A stretch of 64,000 nt of DNA from GCA-003244245 sp049673305 (GTDB taxonomy: Bacteria; Actinomycetota; Actinomycetes; Mycobacteriales; Pseudonocardiaceae). The number at the start of each line of letters is the position of its first letter. Position 1 is the first letter of the stretch. The stretch covers positions 1-64,000 of the forward strand of contig JBATXM010000290.1 of assembly GCA_049673305.1 (NCBI GenBank), given 5' to 3'. Below the pieces are notes generated by a model, which had not been told where the DNA came from, did no database searches, and saw only the letters and a program-made list of their open reading frames with translations. Below, one piece after another: positions 17,641 through 25,106 of this stretch. A program made the position numbers and the translations under genes.

Positions 17641-18938
17641 GTGCTGACCACGCTGTAGACGGCGTTGTCATCGGGGTCCCCGTCCAGCCGCAGATTCAGA
17701 TCGACGGTGTGGATGCGTGCCAAGCGGTAGGCCGCAGCTGGCGCAGGGTGCACCCGGAGCGTCAACCTGTAGTTCAGGACTGAGAGTGCATGCGGATCGT
17801 AGGCATGGGTGTACTCGAGCTCAAACGTTTCGTTGCCGACGTGGTTGCAACGCAAGACCACAGTGCGCCGACCTGTACCTCCAACCCGCGGATCCGGCAC
17901 TTCCGTGTCGCGGCCAATGGACTCGGCGGGTGCCCCGGCCGATGCGATCTGGCGCCGCAGCTTGACGAGTTGGTGAGTTGCGTTCGGCAGACCCGGAGGG
18001 TCGAAAGTGTCTGCCACGACCGTGACTACGTCTGCATCGGTGTCATGATTCAACTCCGATGTCGGTTCGGCGTGTAGGAGCAGGTTGAGGGCAGCGCGCA
18101 CGTCGGCCGGCTGTCGTTGTCCCGGCTTAGCTGGAACTGGTGCGATGTTCGTCATGGTGTTCGTGTAGTTGTGTGGCGGGTAAGGACGGGATCGTCGCGT
18201 GCGTTGGCCACGCTTGACCAATTGAGTTGCGTTGAGCCACTGCCATCCGGAGGCCCGGTTCTCGGGCAACTGGACTATGACCTCGTCGTGTTCGTCGACC
18301 TCGATCGTCTCGTGTTGGGAGGCGTACTCTCGGAGCCAGAGATCGGCGTTGCCGTCAGCGGGCCGGCGGCCTTGAAAAGCACGCTTCATCGCGTCAAGGC
18401 GATTCACGTTCAGCAGAGCGGACAGCTCACGGCTGTTGATCACCTTGTGAGTGATGAGGCGCCATGCCGCCGCCTCGTAGCTCACGTGCATGTCGCGGCT
18501 GGCGAGGTAGAGCTGCTCCGGCATGACTTGGCCGTGCCGCAAGTCGTGCCGCGCAACGACCTCATCAACGAGCGGGGGTGGCATGAGGAAATACGCGGCA
18601 AACAGCTGCGCTTGACGTTCCCGCTCGCTCGACGGTGTGAACAGGATCTCGGCTTCCCCGTCGACCGACGGACCGGGATGGTGCAATATCCAATGGCCGA
18701 TCTCGTGTGCGGCCGTGTAGCGCTGCACACCAGGACCACGCTGGGAGGTGATCAGGACCCCGCCTTGGCCATGTGGCAGCATCGCGCCAAGCAACCCGTC
18801 GAGATCAACGATGGCCATTTCCAAGCCGAGCGCGCTGAGCGCTGCAAAGACGTCGACAGGCTGGTCTTTCGGGATGTCCAGCAAGTCAAGGGTGCGGTCG
18901 GCCTCAATGATGGCATTACGGCGGCCTGGTCGTGTCAT
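17637..18938 (-). CDS. ImmA/IrrE-family zinc peptidase fused to a chagasin-like (I42) inhibitor domain
   Basis: A 433-residue protein. Residues 1-180 form an ImmA/IrrE (DUF955-type) metallopeptidase with the zinc motif HEIGH (78-82) in RYTAAHEIGHWILHH and the downstream RERQAQLFAAYFLMP. Residues about 215-400 resemble the chagasin/I42 fold: ENRASGWQW (226-234) aligns with the NPTTGxxW loop, and VGGTGRRTVVL (352-362) followed by FELEYTHAYDP aligns with the GAGGTxxF and RPW loops. An insert of about 90 residues separates the loops. ImmA peptidases cleave XRE repressors; chagasins block papain-like peptidases. The gene lies between an XRE gene (TGATG overlap) and a C1 peptidase gene (ATGA overlap), which supports both roles. 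The inhibitor assignment is from motif reading. Confidence 0.75.
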   Translation of the reverse strand: MTRPGRRNAIIEADRTLDLLDIPKDQPVDVFAALSALGLEMAIVDLDGLLGAMLPHGQGGVLITSQRGPGVQRYTAAHEIGHWILHHPGPSVDGEAEILFTPSSERERQAQLFAAYFLMPPPLVDEVVARHDLRHGQVMPEQLYLASRDMHVSYEAAAWRLITHKVINSRELSALLNVNRLDAMKRAFQGRRPADGNADLWLREYASQHETIEVDEHDEVIVQLPENRASGWQWLNATQLVKRGQRTRRSRPYPPHNYTNTMTNIAPVPAKPGQRQPADVRAALNLLLHAEPTSELNHDTDADVVTVVADTFDPPGLPNATHQLVKLRRQIASAGAPAESIGRDTEVPDPRVGGTGRRTVVLRCNHVGNETFELEYTHAYDPHALSVLNYRLTLRVHPAPAAAYRLARIHTVDLNLRLDGDPDDNAVYSVVST

Positions 18939-19345
18939 TACGTGCTACCAGGTGGCGTCGGACGTAGACGCGGTGTCCCCGTCGAGGCGTCCGCCGGAGG
19001 CTGGGCTGCAAGGAACTGGGCGAACCGAAGGACCTGCTCTTTGTCCTTCTCGCTCAGCTCTGCGGTAGCCCGGTAGAGGGCCTGGTCGGCGACCTCCGGC
19101 TCGTTGTCCTCGCCGAGCATCCAGGCGACGCTGCGCCGGTACAGTCGCGCCAAGCGACGTAACTCCAACCCAGTCACCTTGCGTTTCCCTGCCTCGAGAG
19201 CGACGACGCTGGAACGGGGAATGCCCAGCGCTGACGCGGTGTCGGCCTGAGTCAGACCGATCGTTTCGCGGGCTTCGCGCAGGCGGCTGGCCATGACGCG
19301 GTGTTCGTTGTCAGCGCTGGGATCGTGATCGGCGTCGTGAGTCAT
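18938..19345 (-). CDS. XRE-family repressor paired with the ImmA peptidase
   Basis: This 135-residue protein has a helix-turn-helix from about residue 18 to 75 (SRLREARETIGLTQADTASA, then GIPRSSVVALEAGKRKVTG) and a C-terminal helical segment (AELSEKDKEQVLRFAQFLAA) typical of phage-type and ImmA-paired repressors. It overlaps both neighbours: four bases with acpS upstream and one base with the ImmA gene. Known XRE/ImmA pairs control mobile elements and stress genes, with the peptidase destroying the repressor. It probably represses the operon promoter upstream of 24878 or an internal one. Confidence 0.8.
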   Translation of the reverse strand: MTHDADHDPSADNEHRVMASRLREARETIGLTQADTASALGIPRSSVVALEAGKRKVTGLELRRLARLYRRSVAWMLGEDNEPEVADQALYRATAELSEKDKEQVLRFAQFLAAQPPADASTGTPRLRPTPPGST

Positions 19346-19725
19346 CCCGTGATCATTCCGGTTCCGATGACGAACGCGATCACCAGGCCACCTTCATGAC
19401 TTAAGCTGACCGACCAGTCGCTCAGCCCCAGCGCTTCGGCAGCGGTGGCGGCTGCACCGCGAAGGTGCAGTCGTGGTTGGTGGCCGACCGAGCTACTTAC
19501 TTCGATGTCGCGGAAGCTGACGTCGGGGAAGCCAAGGCCGAGCGCCTTCATAGCAGCCTCCTTTGCGCCCCACCGGCTGGCAAGGCGTTCCGGATTCGCT
19601 CCGCAGTAGGACCGCTCGGCGTCTGTCCAGACGTTGCTGGCAAAGGCGTCCCCGCCAGCTTCAATCAGGTCGGCTATACGGTGAACGTCGACCAGGTCAA
19701 CTCCGGATCGCAACACGAGGTTCAT
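19342..19725 (-). CDS. acpS: Holo-[acyl-carrier-protein] synthase (AcpS-type phosphopantetheinyl transferase)
   Basis: A 127-residue AcpS-type enzyme: GVDLVDVHRI carries the metal-binding Asp, RLASRWGAKEAAMKALGLG is the WxxKEA motif with the second metal ligand, and WSVSLSHEGGLVIAFV is the C-terminal strand region. It transfers 4'-phosphopantetheine from CoA to the Ser of carrier proteins. It lies in an operon, overlapping the TS-like gene upstream (ATGA) and the XRE gene downstream. Two genes upstream is a protein with a carrier-type DSM motif, so this is probably a dedicated enzyme rather than the housekeeping copy. Confidence 0.85.
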   Translation of the reverse strand: MNLVLRSGVDLVDVHRIADLIEAGGDAFASNVWTDAERSYCGANPERLASRWGAKEAAMKALGLGFPDVSFRDIEVSSSVGHQPRLHLRGAAATAAEALGLSDWSVSLSHEGGLVIAFVIGTGMITG

Positions 19726-20570
19726 GACGCAACGCCTGACAGGATAGTCTCGGCGTCCGCCGCAAGCCGGTGGACGAATCGCTTACTGAAGTTTTTGAAT
19801 TGTGCGTTCGACACGGTGCCGTGCACGACCATCTCCCCGAGTTCGTAACCAGATTGCTGGGCAAGAAAATTGTGAAGGCGGCTGAGGCCGATGAGGTTAC
19901 CATAAGCTTTCGTGATCATGTGCCAGTGCCGGTACACTGCGAGCAAACTCAGCCGATTTTGTAGCACGCTCAGGTCGATGTGGACTAGACACGGGAACGC
20001 CCGAATACGTTCATCGGTGCTCTTGTAGACCTGTAGTCCGTCGGCTTCGCCAGACCCATACTCCGCCAGCCCCTCGACGACCATGTCAGCCGCGTTGGCC
20101 GAGGAATGGTTGCGGCGTCGTTGGTATCTGAGCTGGCGCACGCGCACTTTGAGCTGGTTGTACCCATCGCCCGTCTTGCAGGGCCAGGAGACCAGCCGCC
20201 CGAAGTAGGTACCGTACTTGTTGCTGGGCTCGGTCATGATGGTTGGCAGCATGAAGCGGTAAGAGTCGTAGAGATCCTGCGCGGTGTCATCGAGTCGTTG
20301 CTCGTCGGTGGTGGGCAAATCCGGGCGCCAGGCCAGTCCTGGATCGGCGTACATGCTCGACGGAAATACTGTGCTTGCCACAGTGGACACGCTGTGGGCA
20401 GGTGCCGTCGCGGCATCAATCAGGTCGACCAGGGCCGGGTCCGGCAGCCCTGGTTTTTCGATTGTCGTGATCATATGCAGAACCTGACCCGACGGAGCGT
20501 CAGTCGTCGCACGCAGCGCGGCCGCCCACGCGGACGAGATCGTCTGTTGCGGGGTCAATGATTTCATCAT
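19722..20570 (-). CDS. Thymidylate-synthase-like protein (divergent)
   Basis: A 282-residue protein that follows the thymidylate synthase fold in its C-terminal half. FPCLVHIDL (Cys194) corresponds to the catalytic PCH loop. The segment AVYRHWHMITKAYGNLIGLS (about 212-230) corresponds to the QRSxDxxxGxPFNI motif, and FLAQQSGYELGEMVVHGTVS to the segment before the nucleotide-binding DxHxY. N-terminally NKYGTYFGRLVSW could be the YGxxWR region. The canonical Arg-Ser-Asp and His residues are changed, so it is not a housekeeping ThyA. Relatives of this fold make 5-hydroxymethyl pyrimidine nucleotides. It overlaps its neighbours on both sides by four bases. Confidence 0.65.
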   Translation of the reverse strand: MMKSLTPQQTISSAWAAALRATTDAPSGQVLHMITTIEKPGLPDPALVDLIDAATAPAHSVSTVASTVFPSSMYADPGLAWRPDLPTTDEQRLDDTAQDLYDSYRFMLPTIMTEPSNKYGTYFGRLVSWPCKTGDGYNQLKVRVRQLRYQRRRNHSSANAADMVVEGLAEYGSGEADGLQVYKSTDERIRAFPCLVHIDLSVLQNRLSLLAVYRHWHMITKAYGNLIGLSRLHNFLAQQSGYELGEMVVHGTVSNAQFKNFSKRFVHRLAADAETILSGVAS

Positions 20571-21145
20571 GCAGCCCGATTCGAGCGCAGCCGGTATAGC
20601 AAGTTGGCCAGGGCGCGGGTGCTGACGAAGTCAGCGGGTTGACTGGCGCCAGCCAAGCGTCGCAGAACTCCACCTCCGAGGGTGTGGTTGATGATGGAGC
20701 AGACAAATACCGCGCTCATGCTGTCGATCATCATCCCTCCGTCCGGGGCTCGTTGCCCGGCAGCAAGCTCGGTAAGTGACCTATGCTGGGCTGCGGCGAG
20801 GATGGCCAGGATCTGGTCTTCCATCCCGCTGACATCACAAACACGAAGCACGTCCGCGTCGGCTGCCTGCATCGCGGCTGCCACCGATCGCTGCGGCGCT
20901 ACACCCTCTGCTGTGTCGGCTGGCTGCGGTTGTGTTGCGGCGGCAGTCGCGCCCCACGGTCCGAACAGGTGGGTGAACGCGCCACCCTGCGGACCTGTCG
21001 GGGAACCCATACACGCAGTGTCGGTTTTTCTGACATTGCTGTCAAGTGCCGAGGCTGCCGTGGTACCCAGTCTGGCCAGATCGCCCCGAACTTCACGTGG
21101 CGACCCGGCGAGCCGAGCAGCGTGGACAAAACTGTCACATAGCAT
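20567..21145 (-). CDS. Acyl-carrier-protein-like protein
   Basis: The C-terminal 80 residues look like an acyl carrier protein: a first helix (MEDQILAILAAAQHRSLTEL), a loop, then GGMMIDSMSAVFVCSIINHT. The DSM triplet stands at the position of the phosphopantetheine Ser, 51 residues from the end, and is followed by FVSTRALANLLYRLRS as the last helix. The N-terminal part (about 110 residues) is Ala/Gly/Pro-rich and looks disordered. The start is uncertain: ATG at 21145 or 21010 are possible, and the frame is open to 21217. AcpS is encoded two genes downstream. This looks like a carrier for an acyl or aminoacyl group. The ACP call rests on the DSM pattern and length only. Confidence 0.6.
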   Translation of the reverse strand: MLCDSFVHAARLAGSPREVRGDLARLGTTAASALDSNVRKTDTACMGSPTGPQGGAFTHLFGPWGATAAATQPQPADTAEGVAPQRSVAAAMQAADADVLRVCDVSGMEDQILAILAAAQHRSLTELAAGQRAPDGGMMIDSMSAVFVCSIINHTLGGGVLRRLAGASQPADFVSTRALANLLYRLRSNRAA

Positions 21146-21291
21146 CACGCTCGATGGCGGATCCCCTGGGGAGCCGCATCGTGCTTGCGCGCCACGTTGC
21201 ACACGGGTGCGGAGCATGATCTGGCTGTGCAGTGCCCACAGCTGGAGCGGAGCGACGTCGACCCCGGTAGCTGTCCAGGTCGGTCTGCGGT

Positions 21292-22350
21292 CTACTGGCC
21301 GGCCGCAGCGCCCCGGGCCCCGCAGTCGGAAGTGCCCCGGCTTGGATTTTGCCAGCGTTTACCAGGTTGACCAAAGACCAATCCTGAAGGCAGCTTCTCG
21401 CTTATCCCCCACTTCGGTGGGAAAAAAAGCTCCAGTGAATTTTGTGTTGTCGCGAATCGGGCCTTGATCCGCTTCCTGGCGCTAGCTAGCTCAGGTGCCG
21501 CCTCGCGACAGTATTTATCGGTCTCGCAGAACAAGCCCTGCGCGTCGATAGCGTGCAACGGCCGACCCCATAGTCCATTGAATGGCAGGTTGAGGCGTGT
21601 GAATTCCTCTTCCTGATGCTCAACCATCCAGAGAATTACCTCAGCTGGAGTGAGATCGCCTAAGTCTCCAAAGCACTTCTTGATCCCCCTGAGCGCTCCG
21701 GGGCCAGCTTGAGTGAACTCGTTTTCGCTGAAATTTATGAGGTCGGAATAGTTAAGATCAATAGCAACCTGGTACGACATGAAGTCGCCCATCAGTGGAT
21801 ACTCGTGAAGGAGGTTGTAGACCTTGCGGAGCGACCTGGCTGCGAGCAGTTTCTCGCCGAGCCTGCCTGTCAGGAACATGTGCCGAAACAGCTCGACATG
21901 ATTGAGGTGTTTGAGATTCTTGCCGTACGCGTCGGTGGCACACAAGATAAAGGCGCCAGTGTAGAGCCCGCCGTTGATACGCTTGGCTTCCTCGAGTGCT
22001 TTGGTGAACACGCCGCTGGCTAGATCATCCAATCTCGGATAGTGGCCAAGTACCTCCCGTACTGTTCGCCACGTGTCAATCTTGCTAAAAGTGCGAAAGG
22101 CTACGATCTGAAACAGTCTGTCTTCGGGCGAGCATCCTTCCTTGTGGTAACAGACGTCCCGGATCATGTACTGGCTGACACGATCGGCGGCCCGGAACAC
22201 GTTGCAGAATTTATACTCCCGCAAGATCGAGTCTTCGGTCCATGGCCATTCCTCGCCAGCAACACGACGCTCAAAGGCACGTTGTCGTTCAGAGGCGAAG
22301 TGCCAGTACAGCTCGTAGATGCCTTGCCGGGGTACGGGTGGCCGCTTCAT
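21292..22350 (-). CDS. DNA-base-hypermodification protein (hmdU-kinase helical / aGPT-PPlase superfamily)
   Basis: The 352-residue protein begins with a helical domain that matches the 5-hydroxymethyl-dU DNA kinase helical / alpha-glutamyl-putrescinyl-thymine pyrophosphorylase superfamily as I know it: IYELYWHFASERQRAFERR, then PWTEDSILREYKFCNVFRAA and DRVSQYMIRDV near residues 10-70. Later FMSYQVAIDLNYSDLINF and TQAGPGALRGIKKCFGDLG resemble the HhH-glycosylase-like core that grips a flipped base. No P-loop kinase domain is attached. Such proteins act on hydroxymethylated pyrimidines in DNA. The last 35 residues are low-similarity and may be altered. It follows the TylF-like gene after 23 bases. 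Confidence 0.65.
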   Translation of the reverse strand: MKRPPVPRQGIYELYWHFASERQRAFERRVAGEEWPWTEDSILREYKFCNVFRAADRVSQYMIRDVCYHKEGCSPEDRLFQIVAFRTFSKIDTWRTVREVLGHYPRLDDLASGVFTKALEEAKRINGGLYTGAFILCATDAYGKNLKHLNHVELFRHMFLTGRLGEKLLAARSLRKVYNLLHEYPLMGDFMSYQVAIDLNYSDLINFSENEFTQAGPGALRGIKKCFGDLGDLTPAEVILWMVEHQEEEFTRLNLPFNGLWGRPLHAIDAQGLFCETDKYCREAAPELASARKRIKARFATTQNSLELFFPPKWGISEKLPSGLVFGQPGKRWQNPSRGTSDCGARGAAAGQ

Positions 22351-22373
22351 TACCCCACCTTACTGCATCATGC

Positions 22374-23351
22374 TCACCGCTGCCGGTAGAAGACGCCCGT
22401 GTCGTGCAGGTGGAAGTAACGGAAATCCTCGAGCAACACACTGCCCGCAATGCGTTCGCCTAGCGTGTAACGGAAGCGGTTGGCTCCGGTGAAGTGATCA
22501 AACACGATGGTGCCGCCTACGGCCGTCCGGTCCCGCACTACTCCAAGCGCCGCCGTGGCAGCGTTGTAGTTGTCCGTGTCGATGAAGCTGAGAACCAGCT
22601 CTTCGTTGTCCAGCCGGCGGCAAGTCTCAACTATGTCGCCGACCACGATCTCGATGTTCCTGCCATCAAGGTAACGCTTCACGGCGGGCAGGTCCGTGAA
22701 CGCGCAATCTGGATGATCATACATGTCGAGTGGGCTCCGGCGCGGCGGAAAGCCCCCGAAGGTGTCGAAGCCAATCACTAGCCAATCCATGTCGAGCTTC
22801 TCGATGATGCGCGAGAGGAACATTGTCGTGCCACCCTTGAACATGCCGAATTCGGCCACTACGCCGTTAATGCCCATCCTGGCTGCATTTTCGAGGCACT
22901 GATACAAGTGTGTCAACGTGTTGGGGTAGCCGTTAGCCAGTGATGGCACGAGAAGCTGACTGAGCTCTTCGCGGAAAAGCTCGTCACGAAATTTCAGGTG
23001 CCCGTAGCCGGCCACGATGACCTTCGGAATTCCCTTTATATGAGGCAAGGCTGCGAGTAAGAGGTCTTCTTTCTCCGCGTCAGCCGCAACGACCAGTACG
23101 TCATGTTGTGTTTTTGCCAGCGCTTCAAACCGTCGTACCGGCACGACAAGTGGTGAGGTGAGGCTGGGGTCTCCATCCGGGACATACACGGCCTGCACGG
23201 CCTGCACCAGGCCGGACAGTGCCAGTGATCGAAGAAGCTGCGTCGCCACAGGGGTTAGTCCAAGGACGCCAACCGAGTGTCGTCCCCTGCATAGCTCGTA
23301 CTCAACGTCTTCGAGCAGCTTGGCGTAGTCCTCAACTTGCATCATGCGCAT
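22374..23351 (-). CDS. TylF/MycF-family methyltransferase with extra N-terminal domain
   Basis: In this 325-residue protein, residues about 150-325 are a TylF-type (macrocin O-methyltransferase) class I SAM-dependent enzyme: GVVAEFGMFKGGTTMFLSRI is the SAM-binding loop, WLVIGFDTFGGFPP follows, and LVLSFIDTDNY supplies the metal-binding Asp residues. Residues 1-130 form a separate Rossmann-like domain (HSVGVLGLTPVATQLLRSLA). TylF enzymes methylate sugar hydroxyls in macrolides. Here the gene lies among nucleotide-modification genes, so a modified base or its sugar adduct is a possible acceptor. It overlaps the previous gene by 20 bases; ATGs at 23345 and 23342 are alternative starts. Confidence 0.75.
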   Translation of the reverse strand: MRMMQVEDYAKLLEDVEYELCRGRHSVGVLGLTPVATQLLRSLALSGLVQAVQAVYVPDGDPSLTSPLVVPVRRFEALAKTQHDVLVVAADAEKEDLLLAALPHIKGIPKVIVAGYGHLKFRDELFREELSQLLVPSLANGYPNTLTHLYQCLENAARMGINGVVAEFGMFKGGTTMFLSRIIEKLDMDWLVIGFDTFGGFPPRRSPLDMYDHPDCAFTDLPAVKRYLDGRNIEIVVGDIVETCRRLDNEELVLSFIDTDNYNAATAALGVVRDRTAVGGTIVFDHFTGANRFRYTLGERIAGSVLLEDFRYFHLHDTGVFYRQR

Positions 23352-23916
23352 CCAAGTTGGTACGGAGGAAGTCGCCGTACGGCTCAGGAGTCTCGTATAT
23401 CAGTGAATCGACCAATATTTCGGCCGCGTGAGTTAGCACGGCCGCCCGCTCGGCTCGCGTAGTAACGGGGACCGTTGCGCCGGCCTTGATACATGTCGTG
23501 ACATCGGCGAAGGCGGTGTTTAAATTTGAAGCTGCTGCACGCACTCGGCTCTTGTTGGCACGCTCAAGATTCGTGAACTTGACGTTGTCCAGCAACGCTT
23601 CAAAACCTGCCGGTCCGTCACTGTATGGAGGTGTGACATCGCTCCGCGCAAACAGGGTAGTCGCAACTCGCTCGTCTTGGTCGGCGAGGTATGTTTGGTA
23701 CTTGAGAGCGTAGATCAGGAGATCGACCGCGGTGTCAAAGAGTAGTTCATCGGGTGTGGCTGGCGCGCCATCAAGCACGTATTCAAGCCTATCTACTTTG
23801 CGAGCGATGTTGGCAAAGATGCTCAGCGCCTCTCCACGTTTCTTCCACGCATCCCTGTAGGCTGCGTCCTTGCGGCGATGGAGCTGCCGCACTGCATCGC
23901 GAAATTTTGCGTCCAT
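23332..23916 (-). CDS. DUF1599-like nucleotide-modification-associated protein
   Basis: A 194-residue all-helical protein. The N-terminal half, RRKDAAYRDAWKKRGEALSI, then FANIARKVDRLEYVL and DTAVDLLIYALKYQTYLAD, matches the DUF1599 (nucleotide modification associated domain 1) pattern KDxxYGxxW...GE...KxxRL...DxxxDLxxYA, with the Glu and Asp residues in place. The fold is MazG-related, and members occur next to phage base-modification genes. The C-terminal half is unassigned helices. It overlaps the MazG gene upstream by one base and the TylF-like gene downstream by 20, so it belongs to the same operon. Confidence 0.65.
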   Translation of the reverse strand: MDAKFRDAVRQLHRRKDAAYRDAWKKRGEALSIFANIARKVDRLEYVLDGAPATPDELLFDTAVDLLIYALKYQTYLADQDERVATTLFARSDVTPPYSDGPAGFEALLDNVKFTNLERANKSRVRAAASNLNTAFADVTTCIKAGATVPVTTRAERAAVLTHAAEILVDSLIYETPEPYGDFLRTNLDAHDAS

Positions 23917-24878
23917 CAGAGCACCTTCTCATACGTGAGCGCACGAGTGTCCAGGTCGGCAATCAGGTATCCACCTCTGTTCTCCGCAAGATTTCGCAGC
24001 GCACGAAAACCATGGCAGATGGCCCTGCGCCAGAGCCAGGCTGGCGTGGATTCGACTTCTAGATCGACCGAGGTAGCCTTGGCTACCTCAATTACTTCGC
24101 CATCGACACTCATTTCACTGAGAAAGCCCATTCGGCGTTTGGCTAGTCGAGACAGGACGGCTGCCAGGCCTTCTTCGGCGAAAACAGCTCGTGCCCCGTC
24201 TTCGCACTCATCGGTCATTGGATGGGACTTGCGCTTGAGTCGTAACAATGAGCGAGCATTTGGTGACCAACCCAATACTGCCATGAAGCCGAGGTGAAGC
24301 GCATCATGATATCGGTACGCGTCAGCCTGGCGCGAGTTGTCTGTCAGCAGGTCGCCCAGTTCGGTTCCTACCTGAAATCCGGCTAGCTTGCCGCCTTCCA
24401 GTTCGATCGGACCGTTAGGGAATGCGTTCGGCTCGGCACTGATTATTCTCATCCTTGATACGGGCCTGCCAGATTGGGCGCCGCCCTCTGTGAACTCGAA
24501 GGTCAATCGGCGCGGAAAACGCTCATGCTCAGGATAGTTCGCGTCGAAGATTGGCAAGGTGCTGAAGTCTGATGTCGTCATTCGAGGAAGATAACGATCG
24601 CGCGTACGCTCAAGGTTGGCTCCGGCAATCTCGTCCAAGTCGAGTTCGCATGCGGTCGCGATCGCGGCCACATACCAGAGAAGGTCACCAAGCTCCTCTC
24701 GCAAGAGGTCCCGGTTAACGCTGAGATCGATGCCGTCGCGGAGATATTTCTTGTAGACGTTGAGGATGGAGCCAGTCTCACTGGCGAGACCGAGCATCGG
24801 GGCTATGGCACCTTGTGGTCCACCTAGCCGGAGCTGGCTCGTGTCACGTGCTGCTCGTTGGTATTCCGAGAAATTCAT
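23916..24878 (-). CDS. MazG-type nucleotide pyrophosphohydrolase with C-terminal extension
   Basis: The first gene of the operon, 320 residues. Residues 1-100 are a MazG fold: MLGLASETGSILNVYKKYL and LLREELGDLLWYVAAIATAC carry the acidic residues that bind magnesium. These enzymes hydrolyse nucleoside triphosphates to monophosphates, which would suit removal of an unmodified dNTP or supply of a monophosphate substrate. Residues about 115-320 are a second domain with YHDALHLGFMAVLGWSPNAR and a DECEDGAR segment, resembling the MazG C-terminal domain known from hypermodification loci. The ribosome binding site is GGGAGA. The end overlaps the DUF1599-like gene (TGATG). Confidence 0.75.
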   Translation of the reverse strand: MNFSEYQRAARDTSQLRLGGPQGAIAPMLGLASETGSILNVYKKYLRDGIDLSVNRDLLREELGDLLWYVAAIATACELDLDEIAGANLERTRDRYLPRMTTSDFSTLPIFDANYPEHERFPRRLTFEFTEGGAQSGRPVSRMRIISAEPNAFPNGPIELEGGKLAGFQVGTELGDLLTDNSRQADAYRYHDALHLGFMAVLGWSPNARSLLRLKRKSHPMTDECEDGARAVFAEEGLAAVLSRLAKRRMGFLSEMSVDGEVIEVAKATSVDLEVESTPAWLWRRAICHGFRALRNLAENRGGYLIADLDTRALTYEKVL

Positions 24879-25106
24879 CGTGTCTCCCAGTATCCGTACG
24901 CGACCGCACCCTCATGGTAACCCATGGCGCAGGGAGAGGAACATGCCCCCACTGCCCTTACGTTTGGGGCTTCGGGTCCCTTCGGGTCCCTTCGGGCGCG
25001 CCACAGAAACAGCCTCTTATCAGACGGTTTCTTCACGTTGTGCGGTCTACCGGCTGCTCTGGCAATCCTGAGTGAGCCAGCGCTGGATCGTGTAGCTGAC
25101 CGGCCA
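24879..25106. promoter_or_regulatory. Upstream region of the hypermodification operon
   Basis: This region carries the ribosome binding site of the MazG gene (minus strand) and a run of two and a half 10-bp direct repeats TTCGGGTCCC at 24971-24996. A possible minus-strand -10 hexamer TACCAT lies near 24915-24920. I find no clear operator for the XRE repressor by eye. Confidence 0.3.

Noticed and set aside
19722..20570. Housekeeping thymidylate synthase (thyA)
   Set aside because: Only the general fold pattern and the Cys are kept. The substrate-binding Arg-Ser-Asp and His residues are changed and the operon context is not folate metabolism.
23916..24878. MazG as part of a mazEF toxin-antitoxin locus
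   Set aside because: No mazE or mazF homologue is adjacent, and the protein carries an extra domain and sits in a base-modification operon.
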